Shown here: in pieces, positions 1 through 7,517 of the stretch
How the letters are laid out: each line of letters starts with the position of its first letter
How positions within the stretch are numbered: the first letter of the stretch is position 1
Origin: an uncultured Burkholderiaceae bacterium
GTDB lineage: Bacteria > Pseudomonadota > Gammaproteobacteria > Burkholderiales > Burkholderiaceae
Reading direction: 5' to 3'
Assembly: GCA_937871985.1 (NCBI GenBank)
Contig: CALMPB010000335.1
Coordinates: 1-9,859 of the forward strand
DNA length: 9,859 nucleotides
Program-made: the position numbers and the translations under genes
The notes under the pieces: model-generated
What the model was told of the DNA's origin: nothing
Databases searched by the model: none
The model's input: only the letters and a program-made list of their open reading frames with translations

Positions 1-2
1 TA

Positions 3-521
3 CGAAGCGACACGCTCACCAGTGAGCCGTACACCACTCTGCCGGACGCAACCGACGTCGCGCAGGCCAAGAAGCGCCTCAAGACCAAGCTCGATACTGA
101 ACTGGGCATCAAAGTCTTCGAGATCAACCTCTATGACCTGTGCGTCGACCTACTCAAGAAGCGCAACGTCTGGGATCGCGTCCTTGCCGCCGAGCCGACG
201 ATGGACAAGCCAGAGTTCCTCAAGATGCTCCAGAACATGCTTGACCCACAGATGCATCTCGCCCCGGCGATCAAAGAGCTGATGGCAGGGGAGTCGTTCC
301 ATATCCTCTTCCTCACCGGGATCGGCGAGGTGTTCCCGTTTGTGCGCTCGCACACCGTGCTCAACAACCTGCAAACCGTCGTCTCCGACAAGCCGATGCT
401 GATGTTCTTCCCTGGCCGTTACGAGGTGTCGGCCACGCAGGGCTCGGCACTGGTCTTGTTCGGCCAACTCAAAGACGACTCCTTCTATCGCGCAAAGCGC
501 ATTCTCGACCAGGAAGCATGA
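3..521 (+). CDS. brxB: BrxB, BREX-1 system protein (DUF1788), 5' end outside window
   Basis: Reads without a stop from base 3 to the TGA at 519-521, giving 172 visible residues. The family is usually about 200 aa, so some tens of N-terminal residues including the start codon lie before the window. Family-like stretches are visible: KVFEINLYDL near the front, then FLTGIGEVFPFVRSH (about 310-356), LNNLQ, and FFPGRYE (about 405-425), followed by a LFGQLKDDSFYRAKRI ending. These match the DUF1788/BrxB pattern in BREX type 1 loci. No catalytic motif, signal peptide or membrane segment is seen. BrxB is a small cytoplasmic core component of unknown biochemical activity, required for methylation in the studied E. 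coli BREX (recalled knowledge). It lies 4 bases before brxC in the same direction, as expected for the operon. An internal ATG at 201 is not the true start, because the conserved EINLYDL stretch lies upstream of it. The missing 5' end is a window edge, not a mutation I can demonstrate. Confidence 0.9.
   Translation, partial: RSDTLTSEPYTTLPDATDVAQAKKRLKTKLDTELGIKVFEINLYDLCVDLLKKRNVWDRVLAAEPTMDKPEFLKMLQNMLDPQMHLAPAIKELMAGESFHILFLTGIGEVFPFVRSHTVLNNLQTVVSDKPMLMFFPGRYEVSATQGSALVLFGQLKDDSFYRAKRILDQEA
511..516 (+). promoter_or_regulatory. Likely ribosome binding site for brxC
   Basis: AGGAAG lies inside the last codons of brxB, 9 bases before the brxC ATG at 526. It supports that ATG as the start and implies brxC is translated by ribosomes finishing brxB. 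The match to the Shine-Dalgarno consensus is moderate. Confidence 0.5.
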
Positions 522-525
522 CCCA

Positions 526-3500
526 ATGAAACTCAATGAGATCTTCCTCAAAGACGTCACCCGCTCGATCGAGGGTGTCGTCAAGGCCGACGATGCTGAC
601 CATCTGGGCGTCGAGGTTGAGGAGTATGTCTTCACCAACGACGCTGCCAAGGGCGTGGCGCCGCTGCTGGAGGAGTACACCAACTACACGAACGCCAACG
701 GCGTGTGGATCTCGGGCTTCTTCGGCTCCGGGAAATCGCACTTGCTGAAGATGCTCGCGCACCTCCTTGGCGACGTCGAGGGCCAGGCATTCGCGCGCGA
801 ACAAGTTGCCGAGAGTTTCCTCGACAAAACCGACGACGCGATGCTTATCGCCTCTTTGAAGAAGGCAGCGGCCATCCCTGCCAAGAGCCTGCTGTTCAAT
901 ATTGACCAGAAGGCGACCCTGATCGCAAAAGACCAAACCGACGCACTGCTCAAGGTGTTCGTGAAGGTGTTCGACGAGAGTCGCGGCTACTTCGGCAACG
1001 ACGGCGCCGTCGCCCGCTTCGAGGAGGACCTCGACAAGCGCGGCCAATACGACGCCTTCAAGACGGCGTTCGCGGAGTACGCGGGCATCGACTGGTCGCA
1101 GGGCCGCGAGCAGACCGCACTAGAAGGACACAACATCGACAAGGCGTTCGCCGAGGTGAACGGCGAGGCGAACCCCGGCATTATCGCCCAGTACCAGAAG
1201 TCCTACGCAGTCTCGATCGAGGACTTCGCCACTTCGGTCAAGGCCTGGATCGACACTCAAGAGCCAGGCTTCCGGCTCAACTTCTTCGTCGACGAGGTTG
1301 GCCAGTTTATCGCCGACGATGTCAAGCTCATGCTCAACCTCCAGACCATCGCCGAGTCACTCAATACCAAGTGCAAGGGCAGGTCGTGGGTCTTCGTGAC
1401 GTCCCAGGAGGACATGGACAAGGTCATCGGTGACCGTACGAGACAGCAGGGGAACGACTTCTCCAAGATCCAGGCTCGTTTCAGCGCCAAGGTCAAGCTC
1501 ACGAGCCAAGACGTCGAGGAGGTCATCAGCAAGCGTCTGCTGGAGAAGAACGACGCAGGCACGGCCGCACTCGAGTCGTTCTACGCCCAGGAAGCTGGAA
1601 ACTTCCCGACGATCTTCAATTTCGTCGACGGTGCGAAGACCTACCGCAACTTCGTGGACGAAGCCCGTTTCATCAACACGTATCCATTCGTCACCTACCA
1701 AATTCCGATGTTCCAGGCTGCGATCGAGGGCCTATCCGACCACAACATGTTCGAGGGTAAGAACAGCTCGGTCGGCGAGCGCTCGATGCTCGGCGTGGTC
1801 CAGGAAGTTGCCAAGCGCATCGGAAACGAGCAGGTTGGTTACCTTGCGACCTTCGACCAGATGTTCGCCGGGATCAGCGCGGCACTGAAGTCGGCAGCTC
1901 AGAGCGCCATTCTCCAGGCTGAGAAGCACTTGCCTGACCCAAGCTCGGAAGTCACAATCCTCGCGAACCGCCTGCTGAAGGCGCTGTTCCTGGTGAAGTA
2001 CGTCGACACATTCAAGGCGACTCCCCGTAACCTCACCGTGCTCGTTTATGACCGCTTCGGCCTCGACCTCACGGGACTGGGCAAGCAGGTGCAGGAGGCG
2101 CTCAACCTGCTGGAAGCGCAATCGTATGTTCAGCGGAACGGCAATATCTACGAGTACCTCACCAACGAAGAACAAGAGATTGAAAAGGAGATCAAGGCGG
2201 TCGACGTTGACTCCTCCGAGGTCTCTAGCAAGCTCTTCCGGTACCTTTCCTCCGACATTCTCAAGTACAACAAACTCAAGTATGCCAAGAACGGCCAGGA
2301 CTTCTCGTTTGGTTACAAGCTCGACGACATTCCCCAGGGAAATCAGCGTGAGTTGACCATCCACTTCATCACGCCCGAGACCAGCTACAGCGACTCCGAG
2401 ATCGCGGCGCAGAGCATGGGTCGGGACGAGCTACGGGTGTTCCTCGGTCGCGACAAGCGGTTGCTCGCCGACTTGCGACTGCTACTGAAGACGGAGAAGT
2501 ACACCAAGCAACGCACCAACTCCGGTGCCACTCCCTCGATGCAGGCGATCCTCCAGTCCAAGCAGGTACTCAACACCGACCGCGAGAAGGAACTCATCGA
2601 GCGTCTACGCCAGGCCGTCGGCAAAGCGCAGCTGATTATCAACGCGGCCGAAGTCACCTCTACCTCGCAAGATGCTGTTGCGCGCGTGACCGACGGGTTC
2701 CAGGAACTCGTCGGCCGCACATACACCAGTCTCGGATTGCTCGGCGGGAAGGTGTTCCCTGAGCAGCAGGTCGCCAGTGCCGTGCAGAGCGAAAAGGGTC
2801 TGTTCGACACGGCGACGCTCAGCGCGCTGAACTCGCCCGGTACCGAGATGGAGTCCTGGATCATCACCCAGACTGGCCTCGGGGAACAGGTGACGATCAA
2901 GAAGATCGCCGACCGCTTCGAGACCAAACCATACGGCTGGGATCTCGGCTCGATCGAGGTCGTGCTGGCCTGGCTCGTCGGTAACGGCAAGGTGACGTTG
3001 AGTGTCGATTCCAACCCGGTGGTTCGGACCGAAGCAGCGTCCCTGATCCGCAATACGGGGAAGCACCAGCACGTCGTCGTTGCCCCGCAGAAGGCCTACG
3101 ACCAGGCGAAGGTCGCCGCATTCAAGAAGTTCTGCATCGACTTCTTTGACGAAGGTGCGGTACCGACCGATGCCACCGAGTTGGCCAGGTTCGGCAAGGA
3201 CAAGCTTGCGTCCAGGCGTGACGAACTGGGTGCCCTGGTGAGTAGCAGCCGGTACCCGTTCACAAGTCAGCTCTCCAGTGTTGTCGCTCTCCTCGACGAC
3301 GTCGTCGGCAAGCAGGTCGACTGGTACCTCAACGACTTCGACAAGGCCGATGAGTTGCTCGAAGCCAAGGAGGACTTGATCGATCCCATCAAGTCCTTCC
3401 TCAACGGTCAGCAAGCCAAGATCTTCGACGAAGCGCAGACCCTTCTGAACACCAACTCTGGAAACCTCGGCTCGATTCCAGCAGGTAGTACCGAGCCGGT

Positions 3501-4008
3501 CAAGGCCCTGCTCTCGGATGCCAACGCCTTCCGCAGCAACAAGATGAACCAGCTCAAGGTCGCAGCCGACGCTTTGAGGAGCCAGATTGACGACGTCGTG
3601 GCCGAAAACCGCGCGGCCGTCACTGCAGCGATCGAAGGGCGCAAGACCGAAATCCTTGGCAGCACGTACTACGCCAACGCCTCGACAGCCGCGCAGGAGG
3701 GCGTGATTGGACGAATCGACGCCATCCTCGCGCGACTCAGCAATGAAACACAGGTCGCACTCATCTTCCAGGTGGGAGCAGCCTTTGAGCAGGACGATTA
3801 CCCGGCATTGCTGAGTCAACTCGTTGAGTCACAGCAAAGCCGGGATGGCGACACTCCGCAGCCGAAGCCGATGGTCTCGGTGAAGACGATCAGCGCCCCC
3901 GGTGTTACCGGTGTGCTCGAATCCGAATCAGATGTCGACAACTACTTGACCGCCCTACGCAGCGCGCTCGTCGCGACCCTCCACGACGGAAAGCGAATCA
4001 CCCTCTGA
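526..4008 (+). CDS. brxC: BrxC, BREX-1 P-loop ATPase
   Basis: This 1160-aa protein, close to the usual ~1200 aa, is the large AAA+-type ATPase of BREX type 1. The start MKLNEIFLKD followed by a GVVKADD stretch matches the typical BrxC N-terminus, so the ATG at 526 is well supported. Walker A is GFFGSGKS at residues 64-71. A hydrophobic strand ending in an acidic pair, LNFFVDE at 251-257, is the likely Walker B. WVFVTSQED near 288-296 looks like a sensor-1 strand, and NDFSKIQARF at 310-319 is a conserved stretch with a candidate arginine finger (R318). The C-terminal half is mostly helical, rich in charged residues, with no motif I recognise. No signal peptide or membrane helix is seen, so it is cytoplasmic. 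In the family BrxC is thought to energise the complex that controls PglX methylation and phage exclusion; its exact mechanism is not settled. The gene follows brxB by 4 bases and its TGA shares a base with the pglX ATG. No frameshift or damaged nucleotide-binding motif is apparent. Confidence 0.95.
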   Translation: MKLNEIFLKDVTRSIEGVVKADDADHLGVEVEEYVFTNDAAKGVAPLLEEYTNYTNANGVWISGFFGSGKSHLLKMLAHLLGDVEGQAFAREQVAESFLDKTDDAMLIASLKKAAAIPAKSLLFNIDQKATLIAKDQTDALLKVFVKVFDESRGYFGNDGAVARFEEDLDKRGQYDAFKTAFAEYAGIDWSQGREQTALEGHNIDKAFAEVNGEANPGIIAQYQKSYAVSIEDFATSVKAWIDTQEPGFRLNFFVDEVGQFIADDVKLMLNLQTIAESLNTKCKGRSWVFVTSQEDMDKVIGDRTRQQGNDFSKIQARFSAKVKLTSQDVEEVISKRLLEKNDAGTAALESFYAQEAGNFPTIFNFVDGAKTYRNFVDEARFINTYPFVTYQIPMFQAAIEGLSDHNMFEGKNSSVGERSMLGVVQEVAKRIGNEQVGYLATFDQMFAGISAALKSAAQSAILQAEKHLPDPSSEVTILANRLLKALFLVKYVDTFKATPRNLTVLVYDRFGLDLTGLGKQVQEALNLLEAQSYVQRNGNIYEYLTNEEQEIEKEIKAVDVDSSEVSSKLFRYLSSDILKYNKLKYAKNGQDFSFGYKLDDIPQGNQRELTIHFITPETSYSDSEIAAQSMGRDELRVFLGRDKRLLADLRLLLKTEKYTKQRTNSGATPSMQAILQSKQVLNTDREKELIERLRQAVGKAQLIINAAEVTSTSQDAVARVTDGFQELVGRTYTSLGLLGGKVFPEQQVASAVQSEKGLFDTATLSALNSPGTEMESWIITQTGLGEQVTIKKIADRFETKPYGWDLGSIEVVLAWLVGNGKVTLSVDSNPVVRTEAASLIRNTGKHQHVVVAPQKAYDQAKVAAFKKFCIDFFDEGAVPTDATELARFGKDKLASRRDELGALVSSSRYPFTSQLSSVVALLDDVVGKQVDWYLNDFDKADELLEAKEDLIDPIKSFLNGQQAKIFDEAQTLLNTNSGNLGSIPAGSTEPVKALLSDANAFRSNKMNQLKVAADALRSQIDDVVAENRAAVTAAIEGRKTEILGSTYYANASTAAQEGVIGRIDAILARLSNETQVALIFQVGAAFEQDDYPALLSQLVESQQSRDGDTPQPKPMVSVKTISAPGVTGVLESESDVDNYLTALRSALVATLHDGKRITL

Positions 4009-4010
4009 TG
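4006..4010 (+). promoter_or_regulatory. TGATG stop-start overlap coupling brxC and pglX
   Basis: The brxC stop TGA (4006-4008) and pglX start ATG (4008-4010) share one base. Only a weak purine tract (GGAAAG, 3988-3993) lies upstream, 14 bases away. Start of pglX translation therefore probably depends on ribosomes that terminate on brxC, which would tie methyltransferase supply to ATPase supply. The overlap is seen directly; the coupling is inferred. Confidence 0.6.
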
Positions 4011-7000
4011 GACACCACATCCCTCAAATCCTTCGCCACGTCAGCGCGCACGGAACTCATCCGTGAAGTGGGCGCGCGCATCACCGCTGTGCTCACTCAG
4101 GGGTCACCCGAGCGCGTCGAACAGCCACGAGCCGTGACCGCGCTGGAACGCGCGATTTCCGCGGGCGGCGGCGGCGACAAGGGCAAGGCGCATGTGGCCG
4201 ACAAGGTCGCCTACACCTGGTTCAACCGCATCATAGCCCTGCGCTTCATGGACGCCAACGGCTACACCGGCGTCGGCATCGTCTCGCCCGCAGCCGACCA
4301 GGTCGGCCAGCCGGAGGTCCTCGCGGCAGCCAAGCGTGGCCAGGTCGACGGTGAAGTGATCAAGGGTGCGAACGCAGTCACTGTTACGGGACTTCTCAAC
4401 GGTACCCGCCAGCCACGCCCCGGTGTCGATGCCCAAGCCGAGGCGTACGCACTCCTCCTCGCGGACTACTGCCGCTACTGGAACCGGGCCATGCCCTTCA
4501 TGTTCGAGCGCGAAGGTGACTACACCGAGCTGCTCCTCCCCGCCAACCTGCTCGCCGAGGATTCTGTGCTGAGCCGCTCAGTCAAGGTGCTCACGGAGGA
4601 GGTCTGCCAAGACGTCGAGGTCATCGGCTGGCTCTACCAGTTCTACATCTCAGAACGGAAGGACGAGGTTTTCGCCGGGTTCAAGAAGAACAAGAAAGCT
4701 GGCGCTGACGAGATCCCCGCTGCCACGCAGCTCTTCACCCCGCACTGGATCGTCCGGTACCTCATTGAGAACTCCGTCGGTCGCCTATGGATGCTCAACC
4801 GCCCTGAGTCACGCCTCGTTGACCAGATGGACTACTACATCGCCCCGGTCGACGAGGAAACCGACTTCCTCAAGATCACCAAGCCCGAGGAACTCACGGT
4901 GATCGACCCCGCATGCGGCTCCGGCCACATGCTCACCTACGCCTTCGATCTCCTCTACGCGATCTACGAGGAGGAGGGTTACGCTCCATCGCAGATCCCC
5001 GGCCTTATCCTCACGCACAATCTTTACGGCACCGAGATTGACCCGCGCGCGGGCGCCCTGGCCGCGTTCGCCCTGACGATGAAGGCAACAGCCAAGCGCA
5101 AGCTGTTCCTCAAGAACCCGGTCGAACCGAATGTCTGCGTGCTCGAACCGATCTTCTTCACCGCTGACGAGCTGAACTACCTCGTGACCGAAGACGGCGA
5201 CCGTCACGCCGAGGAAGCGTTCTGGAACCAGTTCGCCGAGGCCGACATCTTCGGCTCTCTCGTCCAGCCCGACCCCGCCCTAACCGTTCGGCTCACAGAT
5301 CATCTCGCGACGCTCGATGACGAAGGCGACATTTTCCACGCTGACACACTCGACCGGACTCAGCAGGTGGTCCGCCAGGCCGACTACCTGTCCCCGCGAT
5401 ACTGCGTCGTGGTCGCAAACCCGCCCTACATGGGAAGCGGGAATATGAGCCCGCTGCTTTCCGCGTTCGCGAAGGCCCAGTACCCCGCCAGCAAGGCGGA
5501 CCTCTTCGCGATGTTCATCGAACGTGCGCTTACGCTCGTTGTTCGGCGAGGCTATGTCGGGATGATCACGATGCAAGGATGGGCGTTTCTTTCCTCGTAC
5601 GAGAAGTTGCGCAGCGCAGTTCTCGGAGCGTCAAGGATTGAGACTTTCGCGCACCTCGGTGTTGGGGCATTCGACAGCATTGGAGGAGCTGTCGTGTCGA
5701 CTGCTGCCTTCGTGCTTTCGGAGTCCCGTAACGATACGCACGGCGGGATCTACGTGCGGCTCACCGATGGTCGCAACGAGGCAGAAAAGAGTCGCCTCCT
5801 GCGTGAAGCTGTCGTGTCATCAGACAACGCGACTCGATTCCGCGTTCGCCCCGCCGCGCTCAAATCGATTCCGGGGAGCCCGCTTGCCTATTGGGTTTCG
5901 GAGGGTGCGGTGCAGACGATCGTCGAAATGGACCAGCTCGGGAGTCTCGCGAAGCCTCGAGCAGGTTTGCAGACAAATGACAACAATCGGTTCCTCCGGC
6001 AATGGTGGGAGCCGTCGACTGCGCGGATTGGTTTTGACATGCCGGACCGGAGGTCAGCACTCGAATCAGGTCGACGGTGGTTCCCCTGCCAGAAGGGTGG
6101 GTCTTTCCGTCGTTGGTTCGGGAACCACGAGCTAGTGGTTAATTGGGAGCGCGACGGTTCTGAAATCTTAGAGCTAGCGACGCGCCTCTACGGGTCACCA
6201 ACGAGGACTGCTAAGAACATGCAGTTTTACTTTCATCCCGGAGGAACCTGGTCGACTATCTCCGGCAACTCATTCGCCATGCGATGGAGTCCGCCCGGCT
6301 TCATTTCTGAGACTAAGGGTTCCACGTGTTTCGCTGACAGCGGTGAATTGATCCGGAATGTAATTGCGTATGCAAACAGTAGCGCGGCTGACTATTTCCT
6401 TGGGCTGAGTTCACCCACTTTGGACTTCCATGAGGGGCCGGTTGCGAGGCTTCCATTTGAGGCCTCTAACGATGAAATCGTTCTCGTGCGGGCCGAACGG
6501 TGTATCCAGATAGCGCAGGATGATTGGAATTCGCGAGAGGAATCGTGGGACTTCGCGCGGTCTTTGCTGGTGCAGCTCCGAGACGCTGGCGTCGAAGTAA
6601 TTGAGCATGCATGTGTTCGCGCGATGCGCGACGGGTTCGAGCTAGCCAGAGAGCTTTGCGATCTCGAAACGGCGAATAATGAGTACTTCGCTGACAAATA
6701 TGGCGTGACGGATTCGGTAGCCACGGAAGTATCTATGACCGAAGTCTCGCTGTTCTGCAATCCTGAGTTCATGTACCGCTCAATCGCGTCAGCGGACGGC
6801 CGTAGGAAGGCGGCGGAGACTCAGCTGGTCGCCGACTTCGTCTCCTACGCGGTTGGTTGTATCTTCGGTCGTTACAGCCTCGATGAGCCAAGGCTAGTCC
6901 TGGCCGACCAGGGTTCGACCTTGCAGGACTACCTCGCGAAGGTCCCAAGGCCGAAGTTCATGCCAGACGCCGACAACGTCATCCCGATCCTCGACGGCGA

Positions 7001-7517
7001 CTGGTTCGAGGACGACATCGTCGAGCGGTTTCGACAGTTTCTCCGCACGGCGTTCGGACATCAGTATTTCGAGGAGAACCTGCAGTTCGTCACTAAGTCA
7101 CTCGGAGTGAAGCACCTGCGGGACTACTTCGTAAAGTCGTTCTACAAGGACCACGTGCAGCGCTACAAGAAGCGGCCGATCTACTGGCTCTTCTCTAGCC
7201 CTAAGGGGTCGTTTAACGCGCTGATCTACATGCATCGCTACACACCCTCGACCGTCTCGACGGTGCTGACTTACCTACGTGAGTACGTGACCAAGCTGGA
7301 GTCAGCGCTGAAGCAGGCTGAGCGCGAGGGGAACGCGAAGGAAGCGGATCGTCTCCGCAAGATCCTCGTCGAGCTGAACGAGTATGAGCACGACACGCTT
7401 TTCCCGAAGGCATCCGAAAACATCATGATTGACCTTGACGACGGTGTGAAGGTGAACTACCCGAAGTTCGGTGCCGCGCTCAAGAAGATTCCGGGACTGG
7501 AGGCAGTTAGTGACTGA
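4008..7517 (+). CDS. pglX: PglX, BREX-1 adenine-specific DNA methyltransferase
   Basis: This 1169-aa protein has the size and layout of BREX-1 PglX, which methylates adenine at N6 in a short non-palindromic site on host DNA so the defence can tell self from phage. The N-terminus (MDTTSLKSFA, then AYTWFNRIIALRFMD at 68-82) fits the family and supports the ATG at 4008. FTPHWIVRYL at 243-252 precedes the catalytic domain. The AdoMet-binding motif I is DPACGSGH at 300-307 and the catalytic motif IV is NPPY at 471-474, the form expected of N6-adenine enzymes; DLFAMFIER follows. The region around residues 545-925 is where the target recognition domain is expected and is the least conserved in appearance; its DNA is lower in G+C. 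The C-terminal part (HLRDYF at 1036-1041, RPIYWLF at 1056-1062, then a charged helical stretch) is again family-like. All key residues are present, so the enzyme looks active. The target site cannot be read from the sequence. It is one base into brxC at its start and overlaps pglZ by 8 bases. Confidence 0.95.
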   Translation: MDTTSLKSFATSARTELIREVGARITAVLTQGSPERVEQPRAVTALERAISAGGGGDKGKAHVADKVAYTWFNRIIALRFMDANGYTGVGIVSPAADQVGQPEVLAAAKRGQVDGEVIKGANAVTVTGLLNGTRQPRPGVDAQAEAYALLLADYCRYWNRAMPFMFEREGDYTELLLPANLLAEDSVLSRSVKVLTEEVCQDVEVIGWLYQFYISERKDEVFAGFKKNKKAGADEIPAATQLFTPHWIVRYLIENSVGRLWMLNRPESRLVDQMDYYIAPVDEETDFLKITKPEELTVIDPACGSGHMLTYAFDLLYAIYEEEGYAPSQIPGLILTHNLYGTEIDPRAGALAAFALTMKATAKRKLFLKNPVEPNVCVLEPIFFTADELNYLVTEDGDRHAEEAFWNQFAEADIFGSLVQPDPALTVRLTDHLATLDDEGDIFHADTLDRTQQVVRQADYLSPRYCVVVANPPYMGSGNMSPLLSAFAKAQYPASKADLFAMFIERALTLVVRRGYVGMITMQGWAFLSSYEKLRSAVLGASRIETFAHLGVGAFDSIGGAVVSTAAFVLSESRNDTHGGIYVRLTDGRNEAEKSRLLREAVVSSDNATRFRVRPAALKSIPGSPLAYWVSEGAVQTIVEMDQLGSLAKPRAGLQTNDNNRFLRQWWEPSTARIGFDMPDRRSALESGRRWFPCQKGGSFRRWFGNHELVVNWERDGSEILELATRLYGSPTRTAKNMQFYFHPGGTWSTISGNSFAMRWSPPGFISETKGSTCFADSGELIRNVIAYANSSAADYFLGLSSPTLDFHEGPVARLPFEASNDEIVLVRAERCIQIAQDDWNSREESWDFARSLLVQLRDAGVEVIEHACVRAMRDGFELARELCDLETANNEYFADKYGVTDSVATEVSMTEVSLFCNPEFMYRSIASADGRRKAAETQLVADFVSYAVGCIFGRYSLDEPRLVLADQGSTLQDYLAKVPRPKFMPDADNVIPILDGDWFEDDIVERFRQFLRTAFGHQYFEENLQFVTKSLGVKHLRDYFVKSFYKDHVQRYKKRPIYWLFSSPKGSFNALIYMHRYTPSTVSTVLTYLREYVTKLESALKQAEREGNAKEADRLRKILVELNEYEHDTLFPKASENIMIDLDDGVKVNYPKFGAALKKIPGLEAVSD
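6121..6780 (+). other. Lower-GC segment of pglX, probable target recognition region
   Basis: By hand count this stretch is about 54% G+C (356 of 660), with several 60-base blocks at 28-30 of 60 (6301-6420, 6661-6780). The next block, 6781-6840, is 41 of 60, and catalytic-domain blocks at 4861-4980 are 36-37 of 60. A/T-ending codons such as TTA, GTA, ATT and AAT are common here and rare in the flanks. It encodes about residues 705-924 of PglX, downstream of the methyltransferase motifs, where the family carries DNA sequence recognition. The composition change is observed; assignment to target recognition and origin by exchange are inferences. Confidence 0.5.
7499..7512 (+). promoter_or_regulatory. 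Ribosome binding site and GTG start of pglZ
   Basis: GGAGG at 7499-7503, inside the end of pglX, is followed by a 6-base spacer and GTG at 7510-7512. This is a near-ideal site and decides the pglZ start. The next in-frame ATG (7678) would remove the conserved VFWYDP stretch at the N-terminus, so it is rejected. Confidence 0.8.

Noticed and set aside
1..60. Truncation of brxB as a biological event
   Set aside because: The frame is open to the first base with no sign of a join, so the missing start is explained by the window edge.
1732..2364. A 210-codon minus-strand open frame opposite brxC
   Set aside because: Same mirror effect of codon bias; no ribosome site or domain is seen and the plus strand is fully explained.
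2605..3819. A 404-codon open frame on the minus strand opposite brxC
   Set aside because: It lies wholly inside brxC, whose plus-strand product has clear family motifs. Long antisense frames arise routinely opposite C/G-ending codons in high-GC genes, and its translation (rich in V, G, L, D, E) shows no recognisable domain.
5638..6135. A 165-codon plus-strand frame within pglX, considered as a nested gene or sign of a frameshift
   Set aside because: The pglX frame stays open and protein-like through this stretch and reaches the conserved C-terminus. The alternative translation is serine/arginine-rich, as out-of-frame reads in such DNA usually are.
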